Shown in pieces: positions 32,773 through 44,213 of a stretch of DNA of 64,000 nucleotides. How positions within the stretch are numbered: the stretch's first letter is position 1; each line of letters begins with the position of its first letter. Origin of the DNA: Cadophora sp. MPI-SDFR-AT-0126 (taxonomy: Eukaryota; Ascomycota; Leotiomycetes; Helotiales; Ploettnerulaceae). The notes under the pieces were generated by a model. It was not told where the DNA came from, ran no database searches, and was given only the letters and a program-made list of their open reading frames with translations. The stretch lies in NCBI GenBank assembly GCA_020747065.1, contig JAGMVK010000001.1, positions 2,604,001-2,668,000 of the forward strand, given 5' to 3'. The translations under genes and the position numbers were made by a program.

Positions 32773-35638
32773 TCACAATCCACTCCACCAGCTCGTCTTC
32801 TCAACAGTGAACCCGGCTTTCAGCGCTTCCTTGTCCTGACTACTCTTGCCTACAATAACCTCATAATCATCCTTCTCAACAATCCATTTCGCTCTGATCT
32901 CATCCCAGAAGCTTGCCGCATACTTGACTGCAATCGGGATCTCAACAACCTTGCTCTCTCCCTTGGCCAATGCAACCTTAGCGAAGCCTTTGAGCTCCTT
33001 GTGAGGTCGGCGGATGCTGGGATTCTTCTGGGAGACGTATACTTGTACGACTTCAGAGCCGTCGATGGCGCCTGTGTTGGTGACTTTGACGCTAATCTTC
33101 AGGTCTGTGTCGGTCTTGGAAAGTTTGAGCTCGGAGTACGAGTAGGTCGTATACGAGAGGCCGTGACCGAAGGGGAAGAGGACTGGTAGTTCAAGCTGTT
33201 CGTACCATCTGTAACCGACATAGACATCCTGAACAATGTGTTAGTATATTTTTTTCCCCCCAAAAGAAGGAATGTATCAAGCTAATCCTTCTGCGAAGTC
33301 GGGTTCGTGAAAGTCATATTTTGGGCTCGTGAATTGATGCTTACCTCTCCATAAAGAGTTCGTCCACGCTCTGTTCGGTAGTTCAGATATGCTGGGTTAT
33401 CTTGAAGTCTGATTGGGAAACTGAGGGGAAGCTTGGCGCTCGGGTTGACGTTTCCGAACAGGACATCTGCAATGGCATTACCAGTCTCATTGCCACCATA
33501 CCACTGCAAAACTATGAGTCAAATACCACAGGATCGAAAGTGTAGACTTACTGCATGGACGAGTGCATTGACAGACGATATCCAAGGCATAGCCACTGGC
33601 GTACCGCTTTGCATGACTACAACTGTCGATGGATTTGCAGCGGCGACAGCCGAAACGAGAGCATCCATATGTCCAGGAAGAGCCATGCTTTCTCTGTCGG
33701 AGCCTTCCGTCTCCCAATCGGCCTGATAATGTTAGCAAATGTGTTTTGTATCTGGAGTGCTTTCTTACGTTCAGCCCAGCAACAATGATGACTTGGTCAG
33801 CATCCTTTGCTAGTGCAGCGGCATGTTTGACCTCCTCATCAGCATCAATGACTTTTGCTCCACCGATTCTAACAGCACCGCCTCCAAAAAGCACGTTACT
33901 TCCTTGGTCCAGCTTGCTAGCTGGAGCACTCGCGAACTCAACTTTGACCTCGTACTTTTCGCCCTTCGTCACTGGAAGAATGCCCTTCTCTTCAATAGTT
34001 CCGCAGTTGAAGAACAACGTTCCTTTCGTCTGCTTGGTGTCATTATCAATCAGTAGCTTGCCGTTGATGTACAACTTAGCGGCACCGTAAACGCCGAGTC
34101 CAATCTCAAAGTCTCCATCCTCCTCTGCAATGAAAGTACCTTCAACATCTGCAAACCATAAAGCCTGCTTGATTGCTGGTGGGTTGTAGTCCATCAAAAG
34201 AAACTCGGTCTTTGTGAGTGTGAGTTCATCGACATGCTGTCTGTCTTTGACGGACGGCGGATCATTGTAAGCACGGAATCTTACTCCTGGCTCGCCCTTG
34301 TCGGTCTTGAGGAGGTTACCCAGAAGTGGTAGCTCTTTATGCGCGTAGCATCCTGCAGTATATTCGGGTGGGGAGGTCAGTTGGGCGCTAATACCGTCAA
34401 AAGGAGTGACTGCGTAGTAAGCTGCAAGCGACGCAGAACCACCACCGTGATAGTACGCAATCTTTGCGTTGGGTCCAAGGATGAGAGTCTACCTTGTTTA
34501 GCACATAAATTCGTATTGGACGGGAATCTATATTACCTTCTTGTCCTTCTTCAGAGGGAGGATACCACCCTCGTTCTTCATCAAAACAATTGACTCTCCG
34601 CCAATCTTCCTCAGGAAGGCTGCGGTCTCTGGTGTATCTCTTGTCTTTTCCTCGGCGTTCTCTGGGATCTTTGCAGCTGCGCATCTGTTGACGAGGTTCA
34701 GGACGTTCCGGACTCTCTCATCCAGAACGTATTCTGCAACCTTATTGACACCGACAGCCTGGACCAACATTTCTCCACGCCATTTCGTGGCACCTGGCAT
34801 CTCTAGATCGAGACCGGCGTTGACTGCTTCAGATGTGGAGTATGTTCCCCACCTACGACCATCAGTTGACCGTCCGTAGATTGCAAGAACTAGACTCACC
34901 AATCACTCATCACACAGCCATTCCATCCCCATTCTCCTCTCAACATACCAGCCAAGATCTTCGGATTCTCACTAACGTGAACGCCATTAACTTTGTTGTA
35001 TGCTGTCATGAAGCATCCAGGGTTTGAATCTCTGACCACCAGCTGAAAGGCTAGTGAGTAGATCTCCCTCAAAGCCCTCTCTGTGATGATAGCATTTGTG
35101 CCATTACGTTCGTGCTCCTGATCATTGCACACAAAGTGCTTAATGGTAGCCACAACACCAGTGTCCTGAATGCCATTTACTAAAGCTGCTGCTCCTATTC
35201 CAGCTAGAACAGGATCTTCGCTCAAACTCTCGAATCCTCTGCCACCCAAGGGTGATCGTTGGATATTGATAGTGGGTCCGAGGATCACATGGGCACCTTT
35301 GGCTTTACTCTCTTCTCCCATAAGGACACCGGCTTCTCGGAGGATATTGACGTCCCAAGTAGCTCCTAGAGCAGTGCCGCAGGGGAAACATGCTGCCTTA
35401 ATGCCATTGAAGAATCGCGTTCCACGAACACCGTTTGGTCCATCCGAGACTCGGATCGCTGGAATCCCATATTTAGGGACAGCGACGGTATGCCACCAAT
35501 CGGCACCTGATATCTGTCAGTAAATGATCAAGGAGTGGCAAACAGAAGAGTGAGTGGTATCAAACCTGCTAGTAAGGAAACTTTCTCAACTATATTGAGC
35601 TTGGACAGGACTTCCTCAACGTCAAAAGTAGCTGTCAT
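32773..35638 (-). CDS. Intracellular GH3 beta-glucosidase with PA14 domain
   Basis: Glycoside hydrolase family 3 beta-glucosidase of 833 aa from seven exons: 35638-35566, 35506-34900, 34852-34537, 34488-33769, 33722-33552, 33503-33345, 33228-32773 (2502 nt). The N-terminal TIM barrel has [28 protein letters not shown], the [15 protein letters not shown] and [14 protein letters not shown] motifs and the nucleophile Asp in VMSDWWG (about residue 226). The alpha/beta domain is interrupted by a PA14 carbohydrate-binding insert ([22 protein letters not shown]). After it come [20 protein letters not shown], and a C-terminal fibronectin-III-like domain starting [12 protein letters not shown]. There is no signal peptide ([14 protein letters not shown]), so it should act inside the cell on imported beta-glucosides, as in the bglI/bglH-type group. 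Confidence 0.95.
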
Positions 35639-38379
35639 ATTGTCTGATATTCAGGAGTGTTATTTGAAAAACAGGTTGGTGTGAAGAGAGGTTTAGAAGA
35701 GGGAAGAGAAAACAGAGGGGAAGGACAACATATAAAGAGAAGAAGAAGGGGCTGGCACGAGGGGAATCTCATCCGTCTCTCCCCTCCTCCCTCTGTCCCA
35801 CCTTAACATCCCCAGAACACGACGTGATAGCCACTAGAAGCCTCAATTGGCCGAATATTCTCCAGCAAGGCCAAAGCACCACTCGGAAAACCGTGGACCT
35901 AGTCCGCTTCGTACACAGCACAGAAAACTGGTCCCAGCGATGGATGATTCCCTGGCTAAAGTCAGACCAAGAAACAGATCATTGGTGCGACTGGGAAGTG
36001 GACTGTTTAGCTTGTAAATTTGCCCGGAGTTTACCCGATTTCTACGGAATGCCTCCCGTTTTGCCGAATGCGGGGAGGAAGCAACAACATCAGGGACAGC
36101 GAGAGATAAAGCGGAGAATTGTTGGCGGAGAACCACTGCCGAAGTTCTCCCGCCGTAGAAGTCATATTCTGCATTTATTGGCTTTCGGTTTCGGTAAAGT
36201 TCTCGTCCGATGATTCTTGGAGCTTGTATCTCTTTTGGGGTTCCTCTCAGTTAGACCGGTATTTTTAGTGAGAATTGACTAGAACAGAAGACCCAGCATT
36301 ACTGTAAAGTGGTTTCTCTGCCCTCGATAGTCCAAAGGTGGGATATCCGCAACTCCCCGGTTTCCGTGGCTCTTGTACTTCACTTCTCAAACTTCATGTA
36401 AGCCGTCTCTCTTTTGGGTTTCTGTCTGGCTTCAATTTCACAACATCTAGTTTTTGCTGATCAACTAAAGTTCTTTTCTCACAAATTACAATGCCCTTCT
36501 CCGCGTCATCTGGCGCTTTAAATGAGCCGCTAGGATCTACAGGTCTTGATCTTGTATAGCTGAAGATGGAGTGGCTTTTCGAACCAAGACATCGTGCAAG
36601 AGAAGAGTGGGATCTCTGTAGAACAGCCTCTTGTGTAGCAAGTGCGAATTCCTCGCCTCGCTAGCCCTTTCCCGAGCCGAGAATATCCAGCCTCGGAAGA
36701 CAAACGAAGTGTCTTTGAAACTCATCCTGACTTGATTATTTACTATTGCTTCTCCATCCTTGAAAACGTTAGCAATACCCTACCATACGACTTCCAGCTT
36801 CCCTCATCTCTCTAGAAAGAGTGATTCAGATCCTTCATTGTACAACATCTTCAAGCTGAAATCCACCCCGCGTCTCTTACCTAGACCCTCGCAACAATAC
36901 TGACCACGTCCCGAAACTCACTATAAATCTCTATCCTCCAATCACCAACCCCGCGTCTTCAATCAGTTTGCTCCATTCCTCTCTTTCCTCTCAGGTGCGT
37001 TTAACAGGTGATCACGACGAATTTGGGATCGGTGAGATGTGAGTGTGCGAAGCTGCTACTACCTATGCCTTCTCTCTCCTTTTTATCGGAACTTGAGCAG
37101 GTAGAAGAGACGGAGTTAAGCAGGGCTTTATCGTTGATGAGCAACACATATATGGGAGACATGGTGGAGATATGGGAGCCGAGAATGCGGAGGCAGGTAC
37201 TGTCCGGGTAGTTGTGGAAGATTTGTCGGAATTAGTATGCATGTGCACCCGTTTGTTTTGAGAAGGGCTCGCTTAGCTTGGTACGAAGGTACGTAGCTGT
37301 TGGAAAGGCGAGGGAGGACAGGATGGGACAGTCAGGTGTTCATACCCCAGGGAGTGTTCTTCTACAATGAAATGCTTTGCCATAATCAAGATTCGCTCCT
37401 TGAATTACTGAGGATCTTCAGATACCAGTTGGTACTCTGGACAATGGCGCGGAAGATATCGTGAGCTTGCCCAGCGCGGGTTGCTACTGCTGGGAGAGTG
37501 GGAGTTTGATGGACTTGGGCTCTGGGATAGAGAAAGGAGAAGGGGAGGCACCGAGAGAGGGACTCGAGGGCAAGGAGAAGAGGGGTGGAGGGTAGACTGC
37601 GAAGAAGACGCGGTGGATGGCTTCGAGGAGGTTTTCAAGGACTATGGTGGCTTTGCGGACGAGGCAATGATCTCTTATTCGTGAGTAGGAAGGCCTCGTG
37701 ATTTGAGATTAGGCACTTCAGCTATCGAAAGTGGATGGCAAGACCTTTGAGGAAGTCATGAAGATGGTTTGATGCGGCACGATTGTCTGAATCTCGAAAG
37801 AAGAATAGCAAATTGAATCTCCGCTTCGGACTTGTCACTAGCCGATAGAGAACCCAGGAGAGAAGAGTCCCGCATCTTATAGATAGGAATCGCATTCGAT
37901 TCTTTGGTTCTGATATACTATCACCTTACATAATAATAAACGAGACTTCGAAGGATAGACATTGGAGGACAAAATGGTAATCAATATTGACTGAAGCTAT
38001 TCTGAAATTTGATCCTTCACGATATAAGCTCTTGCCGTCATTCCGCCCAATCTCACACTATGGACCGCATGACCATCCCACCATTTGTGATGAAAAGCAT
38101 GAAGACACCACAAAAGATATACGAGCATCCTAGGACATTATAACTCCCCGGCTTGGTCCTGCGTAGAAGCTGCCAGTAGCATTTTTGATTATAGTAAAAC
38201 CTGCTCAGAAGAATCAAACGGATATCATGTCAAACCATCGCCAAGAACGCCACAATGCCTTGTCCTCCATAGAGTCATATTTTCCCCTTTTCCATTTCCC
38301 AGTATTTCCCAGCATGTGCAATCGTCTTCCTATTCCAAAGAGGAAACTCATCACACTCCATCCAAAAACGTACCAACCC
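35639..38379. other. 2.7-kb gene-free stretch upstream of the beta-glucosidase gene
   Basis: The first few hundred bases must hold the beta-glucosidase promoter (purine-rich, with a TATATG-like box about 70 bp upstream). The rest, to the end of the GGPP synthase gene, has only short, low-complexity open frames (for example a Ser/Pro-rich one at 37405-37638) and no RNA gene that I can recognise. Confidence 0.4.
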
Positions 38380-39667
38380 TCAGACAGCCATCTTGTCCAA
38401 AATCTTTAACACCCCACTCCCACTCCCATTCCCATTTTTCTCACCAGCGCTTACCTGCACAGGCTCGCCATCTCCATCCAAATCCCGCACCAGAACCCTG
38501 GCCCTCTCCGTCAACGTCCCCAGCACCTTCCTACAATACTCAAAGCTGCCCGTGCCCTCCATATACGACACGGCATACCGCTTAACCTGCTCATCATCCG
38601 TCTTCTGCTTCAAGATATTAAGGAGGACCATGTTCTCCGGCTTGGCGCGGATGCTGTGGATGATGGGAAAGGAGAATTTGCCCTCGGTGAGATCCTCGCA
38701 GAGGCCTTTGTTTTGCGAGTATTCGGGCGACGAGAGGTTCTGGTAGTCGTCGCGGATTTGGAAGATTATGCCGATAAGGTTGACGAGAGGGACGCAGTCT
38801 CTGTGGGGAGGTTGTTAGCTTATGTTTGCTTGGGAAAGAATGGGGACTGGAATTGAGGTTATTGACGTACTTTAGGTTCTTGCTCTCCGCTTGCATGAGC
38901 TTGACTGCCAGCCTGAACAAGCCTCCTGTTTTGTTCCCCACCATTTCGAGATAATCATCCTCGCTCGGACAAGTCAACGTATCTCTCCAGAATAGATCCA
39001 TTCCCTGTCCTCGATGCAGATTCAGCAATTCTTCTGTGTATATCGTGATCGCCTTAGGATTCTTCAGCTTCTGCAGCTCTTGCAGAGCAACAAAGTAGAC
39101 ATAGTTCGCCGAGTTGATCGTCTGTGCCGTTCCGAAGATACTATGAGCAACAGGAAGTCCTCTTCGCAGCAAAGAAGAGTCCTCCACGTCGTCTACGAGC
39201 AACGAAGCTGTATGTAGCATTCCCACGACTTTTGTGATGACTTCTAAGCTCTCCGGTGGGACCTGCAGCCACTCATTGAATGCTGCAATCAACTGAGCTC
39301 TGATGTCCTTCCCTGGGTGTGCGAACAAATATTCATATGGTCCTAGCAAGACCGACTCCTTCTCTTCCGACCAACTTCCTTTCCCATGGAATGCCATATC
39401 GTTTTTGTGGTATTTTGAGGGATCAGGCGGGCCGGCAGGCTGAATGGTAGGGTTGATGGAGGCTGGGATAGTCAGGTCGCGTTTCCTCTGGCTGATCCAG
39501 TCGCCTTCAGGCACAGGCCGCAGAACTGGTTTGGAAGCTACGTGATTGATGCCATTCTGGCCGGTCGAGGAAGTTCGAGGAGGAATGGCGTTGGGAGACC
39601 GCAGGTTCTCGGAGACCATGGGCATGGTTGAAGAGGTGCCTCGTGCTGAGCGGTTGCTGTGGAACAT
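38380..39667 (-). CDS. Geranylgeranyl diphosphate synthase
   Basis: Class I trans-prenyltransferase that makes GGPP from FPP or IPP/DMAPP for carotenoids, prenylated proteins and other isoprenoids. Two exons, 39667-38871 and 38800-38380 (GTACGT donor, CACAG acceptor), total 1218 nt, 405 aa. The first aspartate-rich motif is in [15 protein letters not shown] (DDxxD), the second in [15 protein letters not shown], both intact; [18 protein letters not shown] follows. About 90 Ser/Pro-rich residues precede the catalytic core, which starts near LLGPYEYL, as in the fungal housekeeping (AL-3-type) enzymes. The neighbours are cell-cycle and surface genes, not terpene genes, so a primary-metabolism role is likelier than a cluster role. 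Confidence 0.94.
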
Positions 39668-40862
39668 GGTCGGTCCCGTCTTGCTTCTGGTGAAGAGGGC
39701 TCCAAGCTGTGGGGTCTGTCGTGGTTTGTGTTTCGATTGGAGGGCGAGCTGCTGCAGGCTCCGCTTGAGGGCGCAAGGCTGATCGTTGGATGATGAAGCT
39801 CGGTGTCAATACTCTTCCGTGATTTGAGATGAAGGTGCGAGTACTCGCAGGGTCGACGTGTTCATGTGAATATGCGGAGGAAGTGAATGGTAGTATTAAG
39901 CATGTGCTTGGGAATACAAGCACAAGTAGGGTAGTAGGGTAGCAATGGTTGAGAGAGAAGGGAGTACAAGCCTAGTGTTCTGCTTGGTGTACTACGCAAG
40001 GGCGAATTTATATGGGACGATTGATACTCAAGATGTCTGAGATGGACTGGGACAATCGACCAATGTCACTGGTCGGCTCGTCTCGTCTGCTCTGTTGAAA
40101 AGAGGCCATCCCAACACCTCCCCTCGTTTGTCGTTCGCGTTCACATGCTAGGCTACCAGCTGATACAAATCGAGTATTGGCGTATCGTCCGCCCAATGAA
40201 CACCATTCTCTGCATTCTCCAGTCACAGGAGGCGCCGATGGTACTTACTGTGCCTGTAAACGGACAGAATGAAATCAGTCGCCTTTTGGCAACACAACTG
40301 CAATGGGCACATAAGAATCAGTCTCGCAAGCAAGCACATACGATTTATTTCCTTCTCCACAGTCCAAGTAATAGATTTGCGTGCGTGCGTGCGTGCCCGC
40401 TTGCAGATTGAGACGTCATGTCATGTAATGTCATGTCATCCACGCAAATCAAAAGCGACTTTGAAGGTGGAGGTGGAGGTCGATGGGCGGATGGGGCAGA
40501 TGGGAATGGGCCAAAAGACGCTAAGATAAGGTTCCCTGCAGCCCGATATGGAAGGCATGGGAATGGTCGCCGGTTGCCCTTCACAACCGGCTGGGACAAC
40601 TCATCGCTGCAAGCACTCGAAAATATCCAGACAGCCGACAGCCTGAGCCCAAAGTTCTGGCATTCGTCTCCCAAAACAAAACAACAACACACACTCTCTC
40701 CTTTCCATTCTCTTTTTCTGTATTAACAGTTTTCGGCACCGGCGTTTTCATTCTCAAGCACTTCCAAGCTTCAATCGCGGAATCCAGCGATTTCGTATTC
40801 CCTCCAAAATATCAACAAATCCGAATCCAGATCCATATCCACACCCCCAACCGAATATCAAT
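39668..40862. promoter_or_regulatory. Divergent promoter of GGPP synthase and Cdc14, with simple repeats
   Basis: 1.2 kb between divergent start codons. It holds a GTGC microsatellite (40379-40396) and a run of TCATG pentamers (40415-40439). No gene with support; an open frame (39507-39923) covering the GGPP synthase leader overlaps that gene out of frame. Confidence 0.45.
40379..40396 (+). repeat. (GTGC)n microsatellite
   Basis: Four tandem GTGC units followed closely by TCATG pentamers at 40415-40439, in the divergent GGPP synthase-Cdc14 promoter. Confidence 0.75.
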
Positions 40863-41802
40863 ATGGAGGCCCTACTCTCCATGTCTTTCGACAACCTCTC
40901 CTCCTACGACCAAGCTAAGATCCGCAAGGGACTCCGTCAAGTCGAAGGTCTCCTCGCGCAGATCTGCCTCTCGTCCAGCAACAGCTCGCCCAAGGCCGCA
41001 GCCGAGAAGCGCCGCTCAGTCATCGACCCTGGTAAGGAGCCACCGCCGCGCAAAGCTCTCAGCGAGCTGGGAACCGATCCGGCTTTCAGAGAGTTCTTCA
41101 AGCTGCAAGATGGATTCGAGTGGAATGTTGCGATGCGCCTGGTCAACTGCTTGGATAGATTATTGGGAAAGTCGCATGATGGGCAGAATGATCTGTTGAT
41201 TATCCAGACGCTGGATCTGATTCAGGGAACTTTGCTTTTGCATCCCCCATCCAGGACTTTGTTCTCGAGAGAGCTCTATATGAATGTTCGTATTCTTCTA
41301 TAAGAAATCATGTGGGATCTATGCTAATTGTGTTCCTTGATAGCATCTCCTTGATCTCCTCGAACCAATTAACTGTCCAGCGATCCAATCCGCAACGGTC
41401 ATTACCCTCGCATGTGCCCTCATAGAGACCCCGCAGAACGCGCGCACATTCGAGAACCTCGACGGACTCCTGACTATCACATCTATCTTCAAGTCCCGCG
41501 AAACAGGCAGAGAAGTCAAGCTCAAGCTCGTCGAATTCCTCTACTTCTACCTCATGCCCGAAACACCCTCTATACCATCCGCGAATAGTACCGTCTCGGT
41601 CCCAGCAATGCTGCAACGCAGCCCAAGTAAATTGGCAGGCGCATTCAATAGTCGAGAGAGTAGGAAGAGGGCCGATAGCGAGAGTGATATGACCAGGACG
41701 ACAGAGGAGAAGCAGGCACTGTTGGGCAATTATCTGAGTAGTGTGGAAGACCTAGTGGCAGATCTGAGAGAGAGCACACCATTCGGAGGAGCACTTTCAT
41801 AA
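40863..41802 (+). CDS. Cdc14-like septation initiation network protein
   Basis: Homologue of fission-yeast Cdc14, the non-phosphatase partner of the Sid1 kinase in the septation initiation network (not the CDC14 phosphatase). It acts at the spindle pole body to trigger septum formation. Exons 40863-41285 and 41344-41802 (GTTCGT donor, GCTAAT branch, GATAG acceptor), total 882 nt, 293 aa. Helical family core: DNLSSYDQAKIRKGLRQVEG at the start, QDGFEWNVAMRLVNCLDRLL, LIIQTLDLIQGTLLLHPPSR, HLLDLLEP and VKLKLVEFLYFYLMPETP. The C-terminus is a Ser/Arg-rich tail (ML-x-RSPSKLAGAF), then EEKQALLGNYLSSVEDLVADL. Confidence 0.92.
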
Positions 41803-42009
41803 TATTCCCTTTGTTTCCTGGCATACACGGCGTTTTGGAGGGTTGTGGGGCGTTGGTTGCATCTGCATCTGCATGCATGGTATTGGAAAATAATGTTCGA
41901 GTGAATAGCTACAGCTGGTGTTTTGGTTTGGAGGTGGTCTCGTCAGAACAATTCCAGTAATCCGCATTTGGGCGACAATTATTAGACAAGCGAATTTGAA
42001 GAAAGGTTT

Positions 42010-43173
42010 TCAAGGCAATTCGACAGGATGACATGTTGCTCCTGCACTTTTGCTGTATTCGAACAATCCAGGGGAAGTAACATTAGAATGATCCCTCGAA
42101 TCAATTTCAACGGGTGTTGTGATATCCCCCGGACTGTGAGGATTAGCAGGAACTCCTCTCGATCCACCTGGGCTCCTTGACGTAGGAGAAGCCGGACTAT
42201 CAGTAAAAGGACCAGGAGCTGCAACAGGACCAAAATAATCCGAGGCCTGTCTCCCTTGTGACGGTCTCTTCATGCCCGCCTCGGAACTCTGCGACATATC
42301 AGGTCCAGATGCCGTGACCACGGACTGATCGCTCCTATTGCGCTTTCTATGAGCCAGACAGAACCACAGGAAGATTCCTGCTGCCACACAAGCTCCCACC
42401 GCTACTCCAGCACCTATCCCAGCTTTCACTCCAGTTGAGAGACCTGACGAGGGTTTTGGTACGGCTGTCGCTAGAATACCATTGGCGCCAGTTCTCGTAG
42501 CCATTCCAGTCGGAGCAGCGCAGTAATTCGTGTTGTCTAATACCGTACATGAAAGACCTATATCGCAGCAGCCTCCACCGATGGAAGTTGGGCACGCAAG
42601 CTGGCTGGTCGTACATCCACTTGGGATCTGTGAGACCACGGCTGGAGTCGTGGGCACAGCAGTTGAGATGCATTTACCTCCCGAGGCGCAGACAGATCCA
42701 TAGCCACAACATCCTCCGCCGAAGGAAGCGTCGCATTTGAATTGGCTTGTGGTGGGACAGCTTCGTGGACAGCATGCTGCTGTTACTGTTGCCGTGCCGC
42801 TGGTTGTGACTGTTGAGGGACAGATGTAGTGGGCTGAATCACAGGCTGTGATGCCACAGTTGGAGCCGATTGCGCAGCATTGGAGGTCAAATCTCGTGTC
42901 TATCATGCAGTAATTATCGTTCTCGCAACAGCCTGATGCATCGCCGACATCTAGACCTGGTATCTTATTAGTAGCTATAGGTCGAAGAAGAAAACTGGTC
43001 ATACATGAATGCTCCTTTGAACTGTCTGTACAAACTCCGCTCTGTCTTTCTACCAATCCACTAAAGTAATATCGTGGACTGAGGCCGGCTGGTAATTCCA
43101 TTCCAACATACTGGGCTGAGGTGGTGTAGCACAGCGCAAAAGTGATTGCGATTGCGAGGCGCAAGGAAATCAT
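42010..43173 (-). CDS. Cys-rich single-pass surface protein
   Basis: Predicted type I membrane protein of 371 aa; exons 43173-43005 and 42956-42010. The 48-nt intron is in frame if retained, but splicing restores a conserved cysteine (HSCLDVGDASGCC). It has a signal peptide (MISLRLAIAITFALCYTTSA), then an extracellular part with repeated paired cysteines. Two tandem copies of the pattern TSQ-x2-C-x5-GGGCC-x3-S-x-C are seen (about residues 135-190), preceded by GCCENDNYC and QCCAIGSNCG units. One membrane helix (VKAGIGAGVAVGACVAAGIFLWFC) leads to a basic stop-transfer (HRKRNR). The Ser/Pro-rich cytosolic tail carries possible phosphorylation sites. This topology is that of a wall-sensor-like protein, but it has no WSC domain. 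Function unknown. Confidence 0.78.
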   Translation of the reverse strand: MISLRLAIAITFALCYTTSAQYVGMELPAGLSPRYYFSGLVERQSGVCTDSSKEHSCMTSFLLRPIATNKIPGLDVGDASGCCENDNYCMIDTRFDLQCCAIGSNCGITACDSAHYICPSTVTTSGTATVTAACCPRSCPTTSQFKCDASFGGGCCGYGSVCASGGKCISTAVPTTPAVVSQIPSGCTTSQLACPTSIGGGCCDIGLSCTVLDNTNYCAAPTGMATRTGANGILATAVPKPSSGLSTGVKAGIGAGVAVGACVAAGIFLWFCLAHRKRNRSDQSVVTASGPDMSQSSEAGMKRPSQGRQASDYFGPVAAPGPFTDSPASPTSRSPGGSRGVPANPHSPGDITTPVEIDSRDHSNVTSPGLFEYSKSAGATCHPVELP

Positions 43174-44213
43174 TGTGCCATATGTATTTCTAGCAATGCA
43201 TACGAACTATCGCAAGTCCCATATATCAAGAACAGTGTACATAGAAAGCCATCATTGTGTAATCTAGTACCATGAGAGACGAGAGAACAGAGAAGGGAGC
43301 GCCGCCGAAGACATATAAAGAAGCTGAGTGTGTCGAGCACACCACTCACATCACATGCACTCAAACATACCATACATGTGGTACAGTACAGATACAAGGG
43401 CTGCAATTGGTTTCGTGGGATCGTTATCCATAACGAACTCTCCACGTCTGTAAGCTGAACAGCATGCAAGCCACACTCACGAGAACCACACCATTGGTCC
43501 AAACATGCCGTGCCACACATTTCCTCCCGTCCCGATGGTCTGCAGAGGTCTGGCCCGAAGCTTTCGAGAGGCTGAATCCTCTCACTGGAGGGATTTGCCA
43601 TCCCTCGCTGCTGGGAAGATCCTCAAGGTGGTCGCATTGTCATCCTGGTGCTTGCATCTGCATGCATGTTGCTCGGTCCGGGCACGAATCTGGTGATTGA
43701 ACCTGTGGTGATGGACGCAAGGATCGGATGCCGGGATAATATCTCCAGGTTGGTACAGTTGTTCGTGTCATCCTGTCAGATCTGAGGAGTTGGATCTCGT
43801 TGACGGTCGCGGAGTTTGGCACTGTTAGGACGGCACACCAGGCAAGTGGGTAGTGCTGACTCAGCATCCAGCTTCACCACTCTGTTTGGCTGAAATGTGT
43901 ATATTACTTGCTGTTCCCTATAGAGAACCCATTATCATGGGACTCCAGCGGCAGTTCCATCTAACTTTAAATACTACTGAATGAATTCGTGTTGTAATGT
44001 GCTCTGAGAACTCCTTCCACTGGTCTGATCCGAATTGTGGCTTACAAGTGGGAAATTCGGGGTCGAAGAACTCTTCTGAATTCTGACGTATCTATTCCAA
44101 TGATCTAAATCTCAGGTGTATCTAAAATCAAAGGCGGCTATCTGGTGCTCATCGAGGACCCAACCATTCTGTTTCCAAGATGTTGGGGTTCGGCTACCTT
44201 TACATACGCTGGA
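43174..44213. other. Intergenic gap between Cys-rich protein and P450
   Basis: 1.04 kb; contains the Cys-rich gene's promoter and the P450 3' UTR. Open frames on both strands around 43170-43700 overlap each other with no coding character. Confidence 0.4.
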
